NCBI GenBank assembly: GCA_963971535.1 | Contig: OZ020586.1 | Coordinates: forward strand, 71,760,134-71,824,133 | Origin: Notolepis coatsorum | Lineage: Eukaryota; Chordata; Actinopteri; Aulopiformes; Paralepididae | DNA: 64,000 nt | Direction: 5' to 3' | Shown: positions 1 to 9,600 of the stretch, in pieces | Layout: each line of letters opens with the position of its first letter | Numbering within the stretch: the stretch's first letter is position 1 | Program-made: the position numbers and the translations under genes | Notes under the pieces: generated by a model | The model's input: only the letters and a program-made list of their open reading frames with translations | What the model was told of the DNA's origin: nothing | Databases searched by the model: none

Positions 1-510
1 TCTATAGGCTGTGTAAAAAGAACACACCTGATTTAGCAGGGGAGGGAAGGTGGGGTGTGTGAAAAGGCCTGCTGTTCTACACTCTTAACAAAAAGGGTGC
101 TAAATAGCACTAAAAGTGGTTATTTGGATCGTAATCATCTATAGACAATCATCTATAATATAATTATAAAGCAGGCAAAAAGGTTTGTGTATACTATTAC
201 TGTTATGTAATACTTTTTCAGTTTCTGATTGTTTAATGTCCCCCAGTTAAAGGGGGGGACTTCAAACGGTTCATAAAACTTAGTTTAGTTAAAAATAAGA
301 ATAAAGAGAGAGCACAAGTACAGTATGATGACATGCCAATATGAAGTCATTTTGATGCTTTGAAGGCACAACAATTGCATTAGTAACCATATTAGGTTAG
401 AAAATACATTTGCAGGATTAACGTAACTTCCTTTAATCTAATGTTAATTTGTTAATTTGATCTTGTATTGTACAATAATCGTTGCAAGAAGAATTATAAA
501 AATGATTCCG
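1..510. other. No recognisable feature
   Basis: AT-rich sequence without a credible coding frame or a repeat I can name. It ends where the tRNA-like head of the first SINE copy begins. Confidence 0.4.
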
Positions 511-965
511 GTAGCGGCTGGGTGGCGCAGCGGACATTGCGCTCGTCACCAACACAAGAGACACCGGGTTCGAATCCGGCTGTCGGCGTTGCCTCCGGCT
601 TGGGCCGGCCGTCATACTAACTCAATTGACAGAGTTAGCGGGTGGAAGTCGATGGGTGGTAATCTGGATGTTGTGGACAGCGACTCCTACAGGTCGGTTG
701 GGGGACGCCTGCACAGCAGAGACAGGAAATGGCGGGGGTAGTGTGAGCCTCCCACACGTTACACCTCGCCAATGAGAGTCCGCGCTGGCAGGTGAAAAGA
801 TGTGACAGGCTGCCTTGTGTATCGGAGGGGACACGTGATGCAAGGCTTCTATTCTCCCTACAACCGGCCAGTGGGGGGCATATGCGAGCAACGTTCAAGA
901 CAGGGCAGGGAAGAATTGGCACAGCGAAATTGGGATGGGAGAAAAATAGAAAAATTGGAATACAA
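511..965 (+). mobile_element. tRNA-headed SINE, copy 1
   Basis: The head resembles a tRNA: TGGCGCAGCGG at 522-532 fits a pol III A box and GGTTCGAATCC at 567-577 is a perfect B box. The body matches the copy at 1427-1880 in several blocks, including CAGGTCGGTTG, CGGGGG..GTGAGCCTCCCAC, CCTCGCCA.TGAGAG and the tail GGGATGGGAGAAAAAT. A tRNA-like head followed by a shared non-tRNA body is the organisation of a SINE. The family name is not recognised. The 3' end is estimated from where similarity stops. Confidence 0.7.
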
Positions 966-1018
966 AAAAAATTATTCCGGTATAAACCACACCCACTTCC
1001 GGTCTTCTATCCGTATAT

Positions 1019-1098
1019 ACAGATCATGTTGTTGGTTGCACAGATACAGATAATGTTGTTGGTTGCACAGATACAGATCATGTTGGTTGCACAGATGA
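1019..1098. repeat. Short tandem repeat, about 28-bp unit
   Basis: Three near-identical units built on CAGATACAGATCATGTTG and GGTTGCACAGATA lie in a row, the last one shortened. It sits just beyond the 3' end of SINE copy 1. No function is suggested. Confidence 0.75.
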
Positions 1099-1426
1099 TA
1101 ATGACGTCTCCTCACACCCCTAGCCCTTACATCTTAACACTGTTGGAATGGAATCTTGGAGCCTATTCTACACGTTCAAATGACTAGTTGGTTCTTAGGA
1201 TTCCTCGAGTTTGCTCTGAACTAGGGGGGGGGGGGGGGGAATAAAGCTTTTTCCTTTTGATGCTTCCAACACCTGGAATGCCCTCCAACTGACTCTGAAG
1301 CTGAAGGTTCTTCCTTCTCTTGCTGCATTTGAAAGTATGATCTCGGACCACTGTGTGTCAACTTGTAACTGTCTTAACTGATTTGTATTATTTATTGTGC
1401 CTATATGTATGAATCTACTGATAACT

Positions 1427-1880
1427 AGGCGGCTACGTGGCGTAGTGGGCAAGGCGCTCGCCACGAATGCGGAGACCACATTGCTTTCAGTTTAGCTGGT
1501 CGTCCACAGTAATACACATTGGCCGTATTACGGGGAGGGAAACTGAAGGGTGGGGATCGGGCGTTGTGGACAAACAACGCCGGTCCTACAGGTCGGTTGG
1601 TGCGCCTGCGCAGTAGAATCAGGAAGTGTCGGGGGCAGCGTGAGCCTCCCACGCGTTACTCCTCGCCACTGAGAGATCGAGCTGCGCAGGTGAAAAGATG
1701 CGACTGCTGTTACCTCAAGTACCGGAGGGGACTTGTGCTATGTATGACTTAGTCCACATTGCAGCCGGCTTGTGGGAGGCAAGAAACAGCATTCGTGACA
1801 GGGGAGGGTTGAATTGGATGATACGAAATTGGGATGGGAGAAAAATATAGAAAAATGGGAGAAAAAGTAGATAAAAAAAA
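1427..1880 (+). mobile_element. tRNA-headed SINE, copy 2 (B box lost)
   Basis: Same body as 511-965, with an A-box-like TGGCGTAGTGGGC at about 1438. The B-box position no longer reads GGTTCGA, so the pol III promoter looks broken. The 3' end is A-rich (GGGAGAAAAATATAG and then a poly-A run). Both copies lie in the same orientation less than 1 kb apart. Confidence 0.65.
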
Positions 1881-2172
1881 AAGAATCTATTGATAACTGT
1901 CTTGTTTTGTAAGCTCATCATCACTGTAAATGAGGGTAAGCTCAGTGTCTCACGAGTTTAAATAAAGGTTTGAAATTAAATGAAGGTTTATTTTTGGAGG
2001 AGGGGCACTACATGTGGGTTACTCCATTTGCTTGCTATGTTTATGTATAATGCTGTTACACTTTTTGTTGGGATAAGTTTTTATGTTTAAAGTATATAAA
2101 TCACACAGTTTACTGTATACACACTAACTTTGTTAATGTATGTAGTCTGAATCACAGGATATAGACGATGGG
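1881..2172. other. No recognisable feature
   Basis: AT-rich intergenic sequence between the SINE tail and the hAT MITE; no coding frame or repeat recognised. Confidence 0.4.
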
Positions 2173-2690
2173 CAGTGGTGGAAGAAGTACACAGTTCTTT
2201 TACTTAAGTAAAAGTAGAAATACCCAGATAAATGAGTACTCTGGTAAAAGTCCTCCATTCAAATTCTACTTAAGTAAAAGTAGATAAGTATTTGCTATTG
2301 AATGTACTTAAGTATCTAAAGTAAAAGTACGCATTCTACATAACGTTTGTGTATTCCAGTGCTTGGGAGCATTCAAACTTCGATCCATTGACCTCTACAG
2401 GTTATGTTAAAGTGGTATGTGGTCCAGTTATGCTGCTCTGGTTACGTCCTCTCGAAGTTGACAGGCTTCAAATGTGAAAGTATATAATCTTCATAATTTT
2501 TTTTCTTTCAAAGTAACTAGTAACTGATGGGTTCAGATAAATGTAGTGGAGTTCAATATTTCCTTTGAAATGTAGTGGAGTAAAAGTATAAAGTTCCCTA
2601 AAATTAAAATACTCACGTAAAGTACAAGTAGCTTGAAATTGTACTTAAGTACAGTACCTAGTAAAAGCACTTAGTTACTTTCCACCACTG
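2173..2690. mobile_element. hAT-type MITE rich in AAGTAAAAGTA
   Basis: The ends are inverted: CAGTGGTGGAA at the left and TTCCACCACTG at the right. The interior is full of TACTTAAGTAAAAGTA motifs, a familiar non-autonomous hAT type in fish. No transposase is encoded. The flanking 8-mers (ACGATGGG and TATAATAT) do not match, so the target duplication has decayed or one end is shifted. A second, interrupted member lies at about 24151-25880. Confidence 0.8.
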
Positions 2691-3094
2691 TATAATATTG
2701 TAACAAACTGCGTGTAAGGCAGGCTCGCACAAACGGGTCTCTTTTGTTTTCCTTTATTTAATCTTCAAATAACAACAAAACAAATTATACACCAGCAGAC
2801 TGCGCCACCGAATGTCTCTCTCACCATAAGCGCACGACAGGCAATAAGAATGGTCAGACAGTCCGGGGGTCGATACACAAAATGGGGTTCGTTTGCCAGA
2901 AAAAGGGATTATCAATACTCAGGTTTGTTGTCCAGGCGAGGGTCAGTACACAAGGGAGATTCGTAGCAGAGGCATTCTGTACGTTTTGAGGGGTTGTTTC
3001 CTTATAGGTGAGTGACAGTGCTGGCTTGAGAAACTCGACCGCGCAGCATGTCAGAGTCACAGAAACAAATTTAAAAATTTTAATTGGGATTTTA
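2691..3094. other. Unassigned repeat-like sequence
   Basis: No coding frame. The stretch around 2860-2960 (GTCCGGGGGTCGATACAC, CAGGCGAGGGTCAGTACAC) has the look of interspersed repeat sequence, but I cannot assign a family. Confidence 0.3.
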
Positions 3095-3590
3095 AAGTCA
3101 GCTAAAAGCAAGAGTAAAAAAATAGGTCTTGAGCTGTGCTTTAAAGCTATCCACAGAGGCTGCCTGTTTTATATGTAGTGGGAGATTATTCCACGCCGTC
3201 GGCCCATAGAAACAAAAAGCTGCTTTGCCATATTTTTTATATTTCATTGTAGGCACCTCGAGCAGGTCTGCACTAGAGGACCTGAGGGGGCGGTTTGGAA
3301 CATATCTATGTAGGCAGTCGCAGAGGTAGGACGGTACCAGACCATTAAGAGCTTTAAAAACAAGGAAGAGAATTTTTTAATCAATCCTAAAGACAACCGG
3401 GAGCCAATGCAGTGAAGCTAAAACTAGTAATATGTTCCCTCATCTTAGTTCTAGTTAAAATTCTGGCTGCCAAATTTTGGACAAGTTGTAATCTGTCAGT
3501 TGTTTTCTTTGGCAGGCCAGAATAAAGTGCATTATAATAATCAAACCGAGAGAAAACAAAAGCGTGGATTAGCGTTATATAGGTATAGGT
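3095..3590 (-). pseudogene. L2-type LINE, 3' end of reverse transcriptase ORF (relic)
   Basis: Read on the minus strand, 3593-3450 encodes the C-terminal region of an L2-like reverse transcriptase: HAFVFSRFDYYNALYSGLPK, then DRLQLVQNLAARILTRT. Further downstream in shifted frames come VPSYLCD-like and FKAQLKTYFFTLAF segments, ending near 3100. At least one frameshift separates the two parts, so it is dead. The 5' side ends at the Harbinger relic starting near 3590, either by insertion or by ordinary 5' truncation. Confidence 0.8.
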
Positions 3591-4440
3591 CACTGGCGAA
3601 GGTTATAACTCCATTGGGAGCCACACCGATCAGAGCCTTAAGTGTGGTGCGTCCTTTATAATGACTGTACAGATGGGTGTCCAGTCTTTCTGTGTTGGAG
3701 ACGGCCACTTCAGTGCAGTCAAGCACATTCTGACAGTTGGGAAATGGCTGGAAGCAATTTGGCAGGGATGTTTGGTTCTTGATTCTGGAGGGGATGTTGT
3801 TTTCCATCATGCCGACATACAAAATGTCATACAGAGCACTGCTGATGGTGGTGAAGATGTTGGTGACTGTGGCACGGCAGCAATTAAACCTTGTAGCAAG
3901 GTCTAGGATGCCACAATTCAGTCTGAGCTTAATCAAAGTCAGGAGTAGCTGATCGATTAGAGGCATAATTTGGACATTCCAGTGAAAGTGATACTGGAGA
4001 TCAAATTTGGATAGAAGGGCTTCCAAAAAGAGGACGGTTGCTGTATCTGGCAAGCCAGTGTAATAGTTCACTCTGTCAAGGTGGGAGGAGATTTGACTAA
4101 ATGAAGAATTTTGTTTTTGGTTCTTTTTTTCAGTTTGTCATTTTCTTTCCTGAGCATCTCGTTCTCAATTTCAAGCACCACAACACTTGAAGTACTAGGG
4201 GTCTGTGTAGCAATGTCAAGGTTTGGGCCTGGTTCAGCTCTTCCTTCATCCCCCACACTCGCAGGGAGCATTTGTTTTTTCCGTTTGGTGGGAATGGGAT
4301 GGCTGATGTGGTCAGGGAAAGCCTTTCCCTCATTCCAGGCATATCTGCAGGCTGGTTGTGGTGGGCTGGTCTGGATACATTTTCAGTCCCAGTCCGTCCC
4401 TGACTCCACATCTCGTTTAAAGAATGATTTACACTCAAGT
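3590..4440 (-). pseudogene. PIF/Harbinger (ISL2EU-like) DDE transposase relic
   Basis: The minus-strand frame 4071-3590 contains a helix-turn-helix region (LDLATRFNCCRATVTNIF) followed by NVLDCTEVAVSN and YKGRTTLKALIGVAPNGVI, the pattern of a DDE_Tnp_4 catalytic domain with its first Asp in LDCTE. The second Asp and the Glu are missing because the frame runs into the L2 fragment. Upstream, 4271-4068 and 4438-4130 carry a basic and coiled segment in two other frames, probably the linker behind a lost N-terminal domain. Two or more frameshifts and a missing 3' half make this non-functional. Confidence 0.75.
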
Positions 4441-4724
4441 AAAAGTCATGTTATTAATATATTTTATTTTGTCTTTTTCCATATTTGGCATTGTGGTAAT
4501 ACAAAAGTAACTGAAAGTAACCAGATTACATTCCATTAATATTGTGATATTAGAGTAAATTACTGAATACATTTTTCATTTATAACCCTCCCAATCCTGG
4601 TTATTCCATAACTGCTTATACTGTATGTGGGCAGTGTGACACCTAGGAACAGTCATTCTTACACATTATTTCATTGATAATAACTTTCTAGTCAATTAAA
4701 TAGTAAATAATTTTTTTTTAATCT
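4441..4724. other. AT-rich spacer
   Basis: No coding frame. AAGTAACTGAAAGTAACC and similar motifs at 4505-4530 resemble hAT MITE interiors, but no termini were found. Confidence 0.3.
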
Positions 4725-5005
4725 GGCGTGATTACGAAACCTAGCCGCATTTCTCGGAGACGCTCTCTGATTGGCACTGACTGACGCTCTCTGATTGGCC
4801 ACTGACGCGTTTGCCCAATCCGTGACGATTGCCCATTTCCACGTCAAACAGCCTGCAAACTACCTGGCGTTCTATCGCCATGCTCTAAGACTAACTCTAA
4901 CCTTAACCAACTTCGAATAGTGCCTAAACTTAACCAGTGTAGAAACAGGCGTCGGCCAGTCAGAGAGCGTCTCCGAGAAATGCGGCTAGGTTTCGTAATC
5001 ACGCC
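4725..5005. mobile_element. MITE with terminal inverted repeats of about 45 bp
   Basis: GGCGTGATTACGAAACCTAG followed by CCGCATTTCTCGGAGACGCT at the left is repeated inverted at the right, ending ...TTTCGTAATCACGCC. The 280-bp element has no ORF. Its centre contains a CTAACCTTAACCAACT stretch that also appears in the larger MITE at 50303-51054. A fragment of the terminal repeat (CATAGCCGCATTTCGCGGAG) occurs twice at 37670-37745. The superfamily is uncertain because no clear target duplication is visible. Confidence 0.8.
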
Positions 5006-5048
5006 GCAAAATGTGTACGCGTGCTTCCTTGATGAAACATGAGGCTTG

Positions 5049-6502
5049 AGGCTTGTTCAAGATGGATTTCGGTTTGCCTCGACTAGTAGACGAGAGTAGT
5101 CGAGTGAAGCCGGGGGAGGAGTTAAGAGGGCGGACACTGCCGATTTCACGAGAGCCCCTCGCCTAGTCTCGCGCGGCAGATACGCTTTCACGTCACCACA
5201 CACACATTACACACCTGTCCAGCTCATTATAATGCGATGGCCGTGTGCAAAATTAGATCAGATTCAAATGTACAGCACACCATATACTGCTACAGTGGAA
5301 TATACTATTCATATACCATAATGTATACCATCTTGTTGCGCGCTCCTGGCCGCACGCACACACAACACACTGCTGTATGTGTGTGTGTGTGTGTGTGTGT
5401 GTCTGACAGCTTGAAGTTTATCATGATGATATGATGATAAGTTGACAACGCATAACATAATAAAGTTTTCAATCAATCAAACGTCTCATAACTCCCGGGC
5501 TGTCACATGGCTGGTGACTGACAACTTTTCTGAGCCAATAGGCGGTTTGCGCGACCGTAGCAAGTCGCTTCCCAGCCGGGAGCAGCCGGAGAGTAGGCTT
5601 GTTCAAGATGGGATAGGCGGACGCAGATCTGCGCAGTTTTTACTACGGCCTCGCCAAGCGCGTTGCATGACGGTTAGAATGTTGTCCGATTTGCTCTGAA
5701 AATGTGACGAGGCGAGGCGCGGAACTCCCGCGGGAGCGAGCCGCGCGCAGCATTCAGAGCGAGGCTCCACAGTACCTCTCAGCCGGCTGCTCCCGGCTGG
5801 GAAGCGACTTGCTACGGTCGCGCAAAGCGCCTATTGGCTCAGAAAAGTTGTCAGTCACCAGCCATGTGACAGCCAGGGAGTTATGAGACGTTTGATTGAT
5901 TGAAAACTTTATTATGTTATGCGTTATCAACTTATCATCATATCATCATGATAAACTTCAAGCTGTCAGACACACACACACACACACATACAGCAGTGTG
6001 TTGTGTGTGCGTGCGGCCAGGAGCGCGCGGCGCAACAAGATGGTATACATTATGGTATATGAATAGTATATTCCACTGTAGCAGTATATGGTGTGCTGTA
6101 TATTTGAATCTGATCTAATTTTGCACACGGCCATCGCATTATAATGAGCTGGACAGGTGTGTAATGTGTGTGTGGTGACGTGAAAGCGTATCTGCCGCGC
6201 GAGACTAGGCGAGAGGCTCTCGTGAAATCGGCAGTGTCCGCCCTCTTAACTCCTCCCCCGGCTTCACTCGGCTACTCTCGTCTACTAGTCGAGGCAAACC
6301 GAAATCCATCTTGAACAAGCCTACTGTGGAGCCTCGCTCTGAATGCTGCGCGCGGCTCGCTCCCGCGGGAGTTCCGCGCCTCGCCTCGTCAGATTTTCAG
6401 AGCAAATCGGACAACATTCTAACCGTCATGCAACGCGCTTGGCGAGGCCGTAGTAAAACCTGCGCAGATCTGCGTCCGCCTATCCCATCTCGAACAAGCC
6501 TA
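5049..6502. repeat. Nested fold-back A-B-A'-B'
   Basis: Four blocks: A 5049-5589, B 5594-5774, A' 5783-6322 (reverse complement of A) and B' 6321-6502 (reverse complement of B). Each pair is close to identical over its length. A and B both begin with AGGCTTGTTCAAGATGG, and A' and B' end with its complement, so this 17-mer behaves like a terminal repeat. The A arms hold a (GT)n tract and an AATAAAGTTTTCAATCAATC stretch like the LINE tails found elsewhere in the window. No coding capacity. It lies about 180 bp upstream of the ZNF-A start codon. Confidence 0.85.
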
Positions 6503-6545
6503 TGGGCTGTGTTGCTCGCCGTAGCAACATGCTCCACTGCGCTTC

Positions 6546-6566
6546 AAACCAATATGGGTGACGTCA
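6546..6566 (+). promoter_or_regulatory. CCAAT and CRE-like motifs upstream of ZNF-A
   Basis: ACCAATAT at 6547-6554 and a perfect palindromic TGACGTCA at 6559-6566 stand about 120-140 bp before the ZNF-A start codon, in a GC-richer stretch with TTGCTCGCCGTAGCAAC at about 6511. Both are common proximal promoter elements. No TATA box is evident. Their use is inferred from position only. Confidence 0.4.
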
Positions 6567-6684
6567 CCGTCACTTCGACCATAACATTTGGGGCTGCGTC
6601 CTGAAAAGCCTAAGCTAGCGCTATAGCTACCGTGAATTGTTTAGCTTATAAACTTATTATTTGTTTTACTCTGGCTCTTTTAAA

Positions 6685-9600
6685 ATGTCTCGAATACAAT
6701 TATTGAAATGTTTTGTCAACGAGCGACTTACTGCAGTTGTTGAAGAGATATTCGGAGTATTTGATAGAACCATAGAAGAATATGAAGGAGAGATCGATCG
6801 TCAGCGTCAACTGCTGGATGCTCTGAAGCCTGAGATCAGAACAGGTTTGTAAACTTAAATATGTTCTTATTAAACTTAAATATGTTCTTGTTTTTGTTGT
6901 TCTTAAGTTGTTGTTGTTATAACGTCACCGTTTATCGCGTCGCCGAGACGGACCGTTATTATTTCAACCATGTCGTCAAGTAAACAGACTATAGGATCAA
7001 TAATTATAAGATTATCTTCTTTATTCTAGACTTGGATCAATACTATAAAAGTATCTTCTTTATTCTAGACTGGAATCTAACAGTGGATATGTTGTGTTTG
7101 TGATTAATATAGCAGAGAGGTATGGGGGTAGATTTCTATTAAAAATAAACAAACGCAAACGTAGAATCCACAATCGTAAAGTAGAATCCACAATCGTAAA
7201 AACTATCCACACAATCATAAAAACGATCCACACAAACACACCTCTCAATTTGTGTTTCATAAATCATAAAAACACGCTTGATTTGTTTATATTTACGTAC
7301 GGAATTCTAAAAACAGCTTGATCTGCTTAGATTTACGTACGGAATTATAAGGACACACTTGATCAACTTGGAGTTACGTACAGAATTTTGAGACAAATAT
7401 TTAGCTGTTTTCCCCATGGGGATTCGTGTGTGACGCTTCTTCTTAGAGGTCCATCAAAAATAAACAAACGCAGAAGTAGATTCCACAATCATAAAAACGA
7501 TCCACACAAACACACCTCTCAATTTGTGTTTCATAAATCATAAAAACACGCTTGATTTGTTTATATTTACATACGGAATTGTAAGTTACGGACAGAATTA
7601 AAAGTTATGGACAGAATTTTTACACACGAATCCCCGCCGGGGAAAACAGTGGAATATTTACAGTCTCAAAATTCTGTCCGTAACTTTTAATTCTGTCCGT
7701 AACTTTTAGAATTCCGTACGTAAATATAAACAAATCAAGCGTGTTTTTATGATTTATGAAACACAAATTGAGAGGTGTGTTTGTGTGGATCGTTTTTATG
7801 ATTGTGGAATCTACTTCTGCGTTTGTTTATTTTTGATGGACCTCTAAGAAGAAGAAACGTCACACACGAATCCCCACGGGGAAAACAGCGAAATATTTGT
7901 CTCAAAATTCCGTACGTAACTCCAAGTTGATCAAGTGTGTCCTTATAATTCCTTACGTAAATCTAAGCAGATCAAGCTGTTTTTAGAATTCCGTACGTAA
8001 ATATAAACAAATCAAGCGTGTTTTTATGATTTATGAAACACAAATTGAGAGGTATGTTTGTGTGGATCGTTTTTATGATTGTGTGGATAGTTTTTACGAT
8101 TGTGGATTCTACTTTACGATTGTGGATTCTACTTTTGCGTTTGTTTATTTTTGATAGAAATGTACCCCCATAGTATGGAGAGGTACCATGTACAGAGAGA
8201 AGTGGTACTCCACAGGTCGTGACTGACGAGTGACGAGGAGGAATTTCTCATCATAACACTGATGGTTCTATTTGAGAGAGAAGACTCTACATTTAATTTA
8301 GCTGACGCTTTTATCCAAAGCGACTTACAAGTTCTGTACAACAAGTCAGCAGGAAGGGTACAACTCTGGCAGCTAAGGTAAGTAAGTAACATTGTTCGTC
8401 AAACAGTGTTGAACTTGAGTGCTACAGACTCAAGTGCATTGCATATATTAGCAGCATAGTAAATAGTAAACCTCTTAAAACGTCTGCCCACCACCACCAC
8501 CCACACACACACATTTAGAATCTTTATTTATGTCCACATAAAGACAATGTTTAAAGGACACATATTATCAGTGCACTTGTACATTGTGGGTTATTCTGTT
8601 ACATTTGTGACCAAATTGGCAATGGCAACCAAAGTTACACACACACGGATGATGAACCTGACAATCAACACACAGCTCATGGGTACAGATAGCAGTGTCT
8701 TCTCCAAATTGCGCGGCTGCCAATAATAGCTGACACTGAGCAATATCTTGTTAACCGTTTGCGTTTGGCTCTTCCCTTCGGAAGACCGACCACCTGAAGG
8801 CCTCTTAACACCCAACTTATGAACATGACCCAGGCTTCCAAATATGAAGATTAAAAGTGTACAGTTGTAGTTGTTGTAGCCCAGTTGTGATATGGTATGC
8901 TCTAACAGTTGATACTTCAACATTTTGGTTGTAAAGGCTTCTTCTAGACTGTAGTCAAACATACAGCCAATTTCTAGAATGAGAACCTCTCTGTTATTCT
9001 CATTAACAACAACAACAACAACAACAACATTGTGGGTGTTTGCTGAAATATCAGAGAACAGTGAGTTGTCATTACACAGATTGAACATACATGGCTTCGC
9101 ACTGGTGTGCTTATACAGCACTGTTGCAGGTGACCGGAGTGTGGAACTGACACTGTCTGCATATCATGCCTACAAATGTAGAGTCCTTGACAACCATTGA
9201 GGATGTGAGACATGGTTTCTGTTGTCTGTTCGTGACCATGGTGTAATTGGTGTATGCAGTGTGGGCTTTGACTGCCAGGGAGCCAGATGGAAAGGTTGAG
9301 CTTCGATGGTATAACCTGTAGCCTAGCTTTTAAAGTGAAGATGATGATGCTCTGTCTCATCAATAGCTAAATTTTTAAAAACTGCATACGAGACACAGTG
9401 GTCACTCAGTGGCAGGGAGACAAGCAAGCTTCCCTTGCAGTTTAAGCTCAGTCCAGTGTTGACGTTGGCATTGTTGTTGTGCTGACATGAGATGGCCACA
9501 GTTCATGCCACGTTCCACAGATGTCAATGGTGGCCTTCACGGAAATGGTGGGGTCAGAGATGATCTCCTCAGAAACATTAACAGCGTCTGAGTCCGGCCC

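Noticed and set aside
511..585. tRNA gene call at the SINE head
   Set aside because: A and B boxes fit, but the body is repeated as a SINE and no full acceptor stem is evident.
6661..6684. Upstream TTG start for ZNF-A
   Set aside because: The paralogue and the family motif both begin at the ATG equivalent to 6685; the eight extra codons are 5' UTR.
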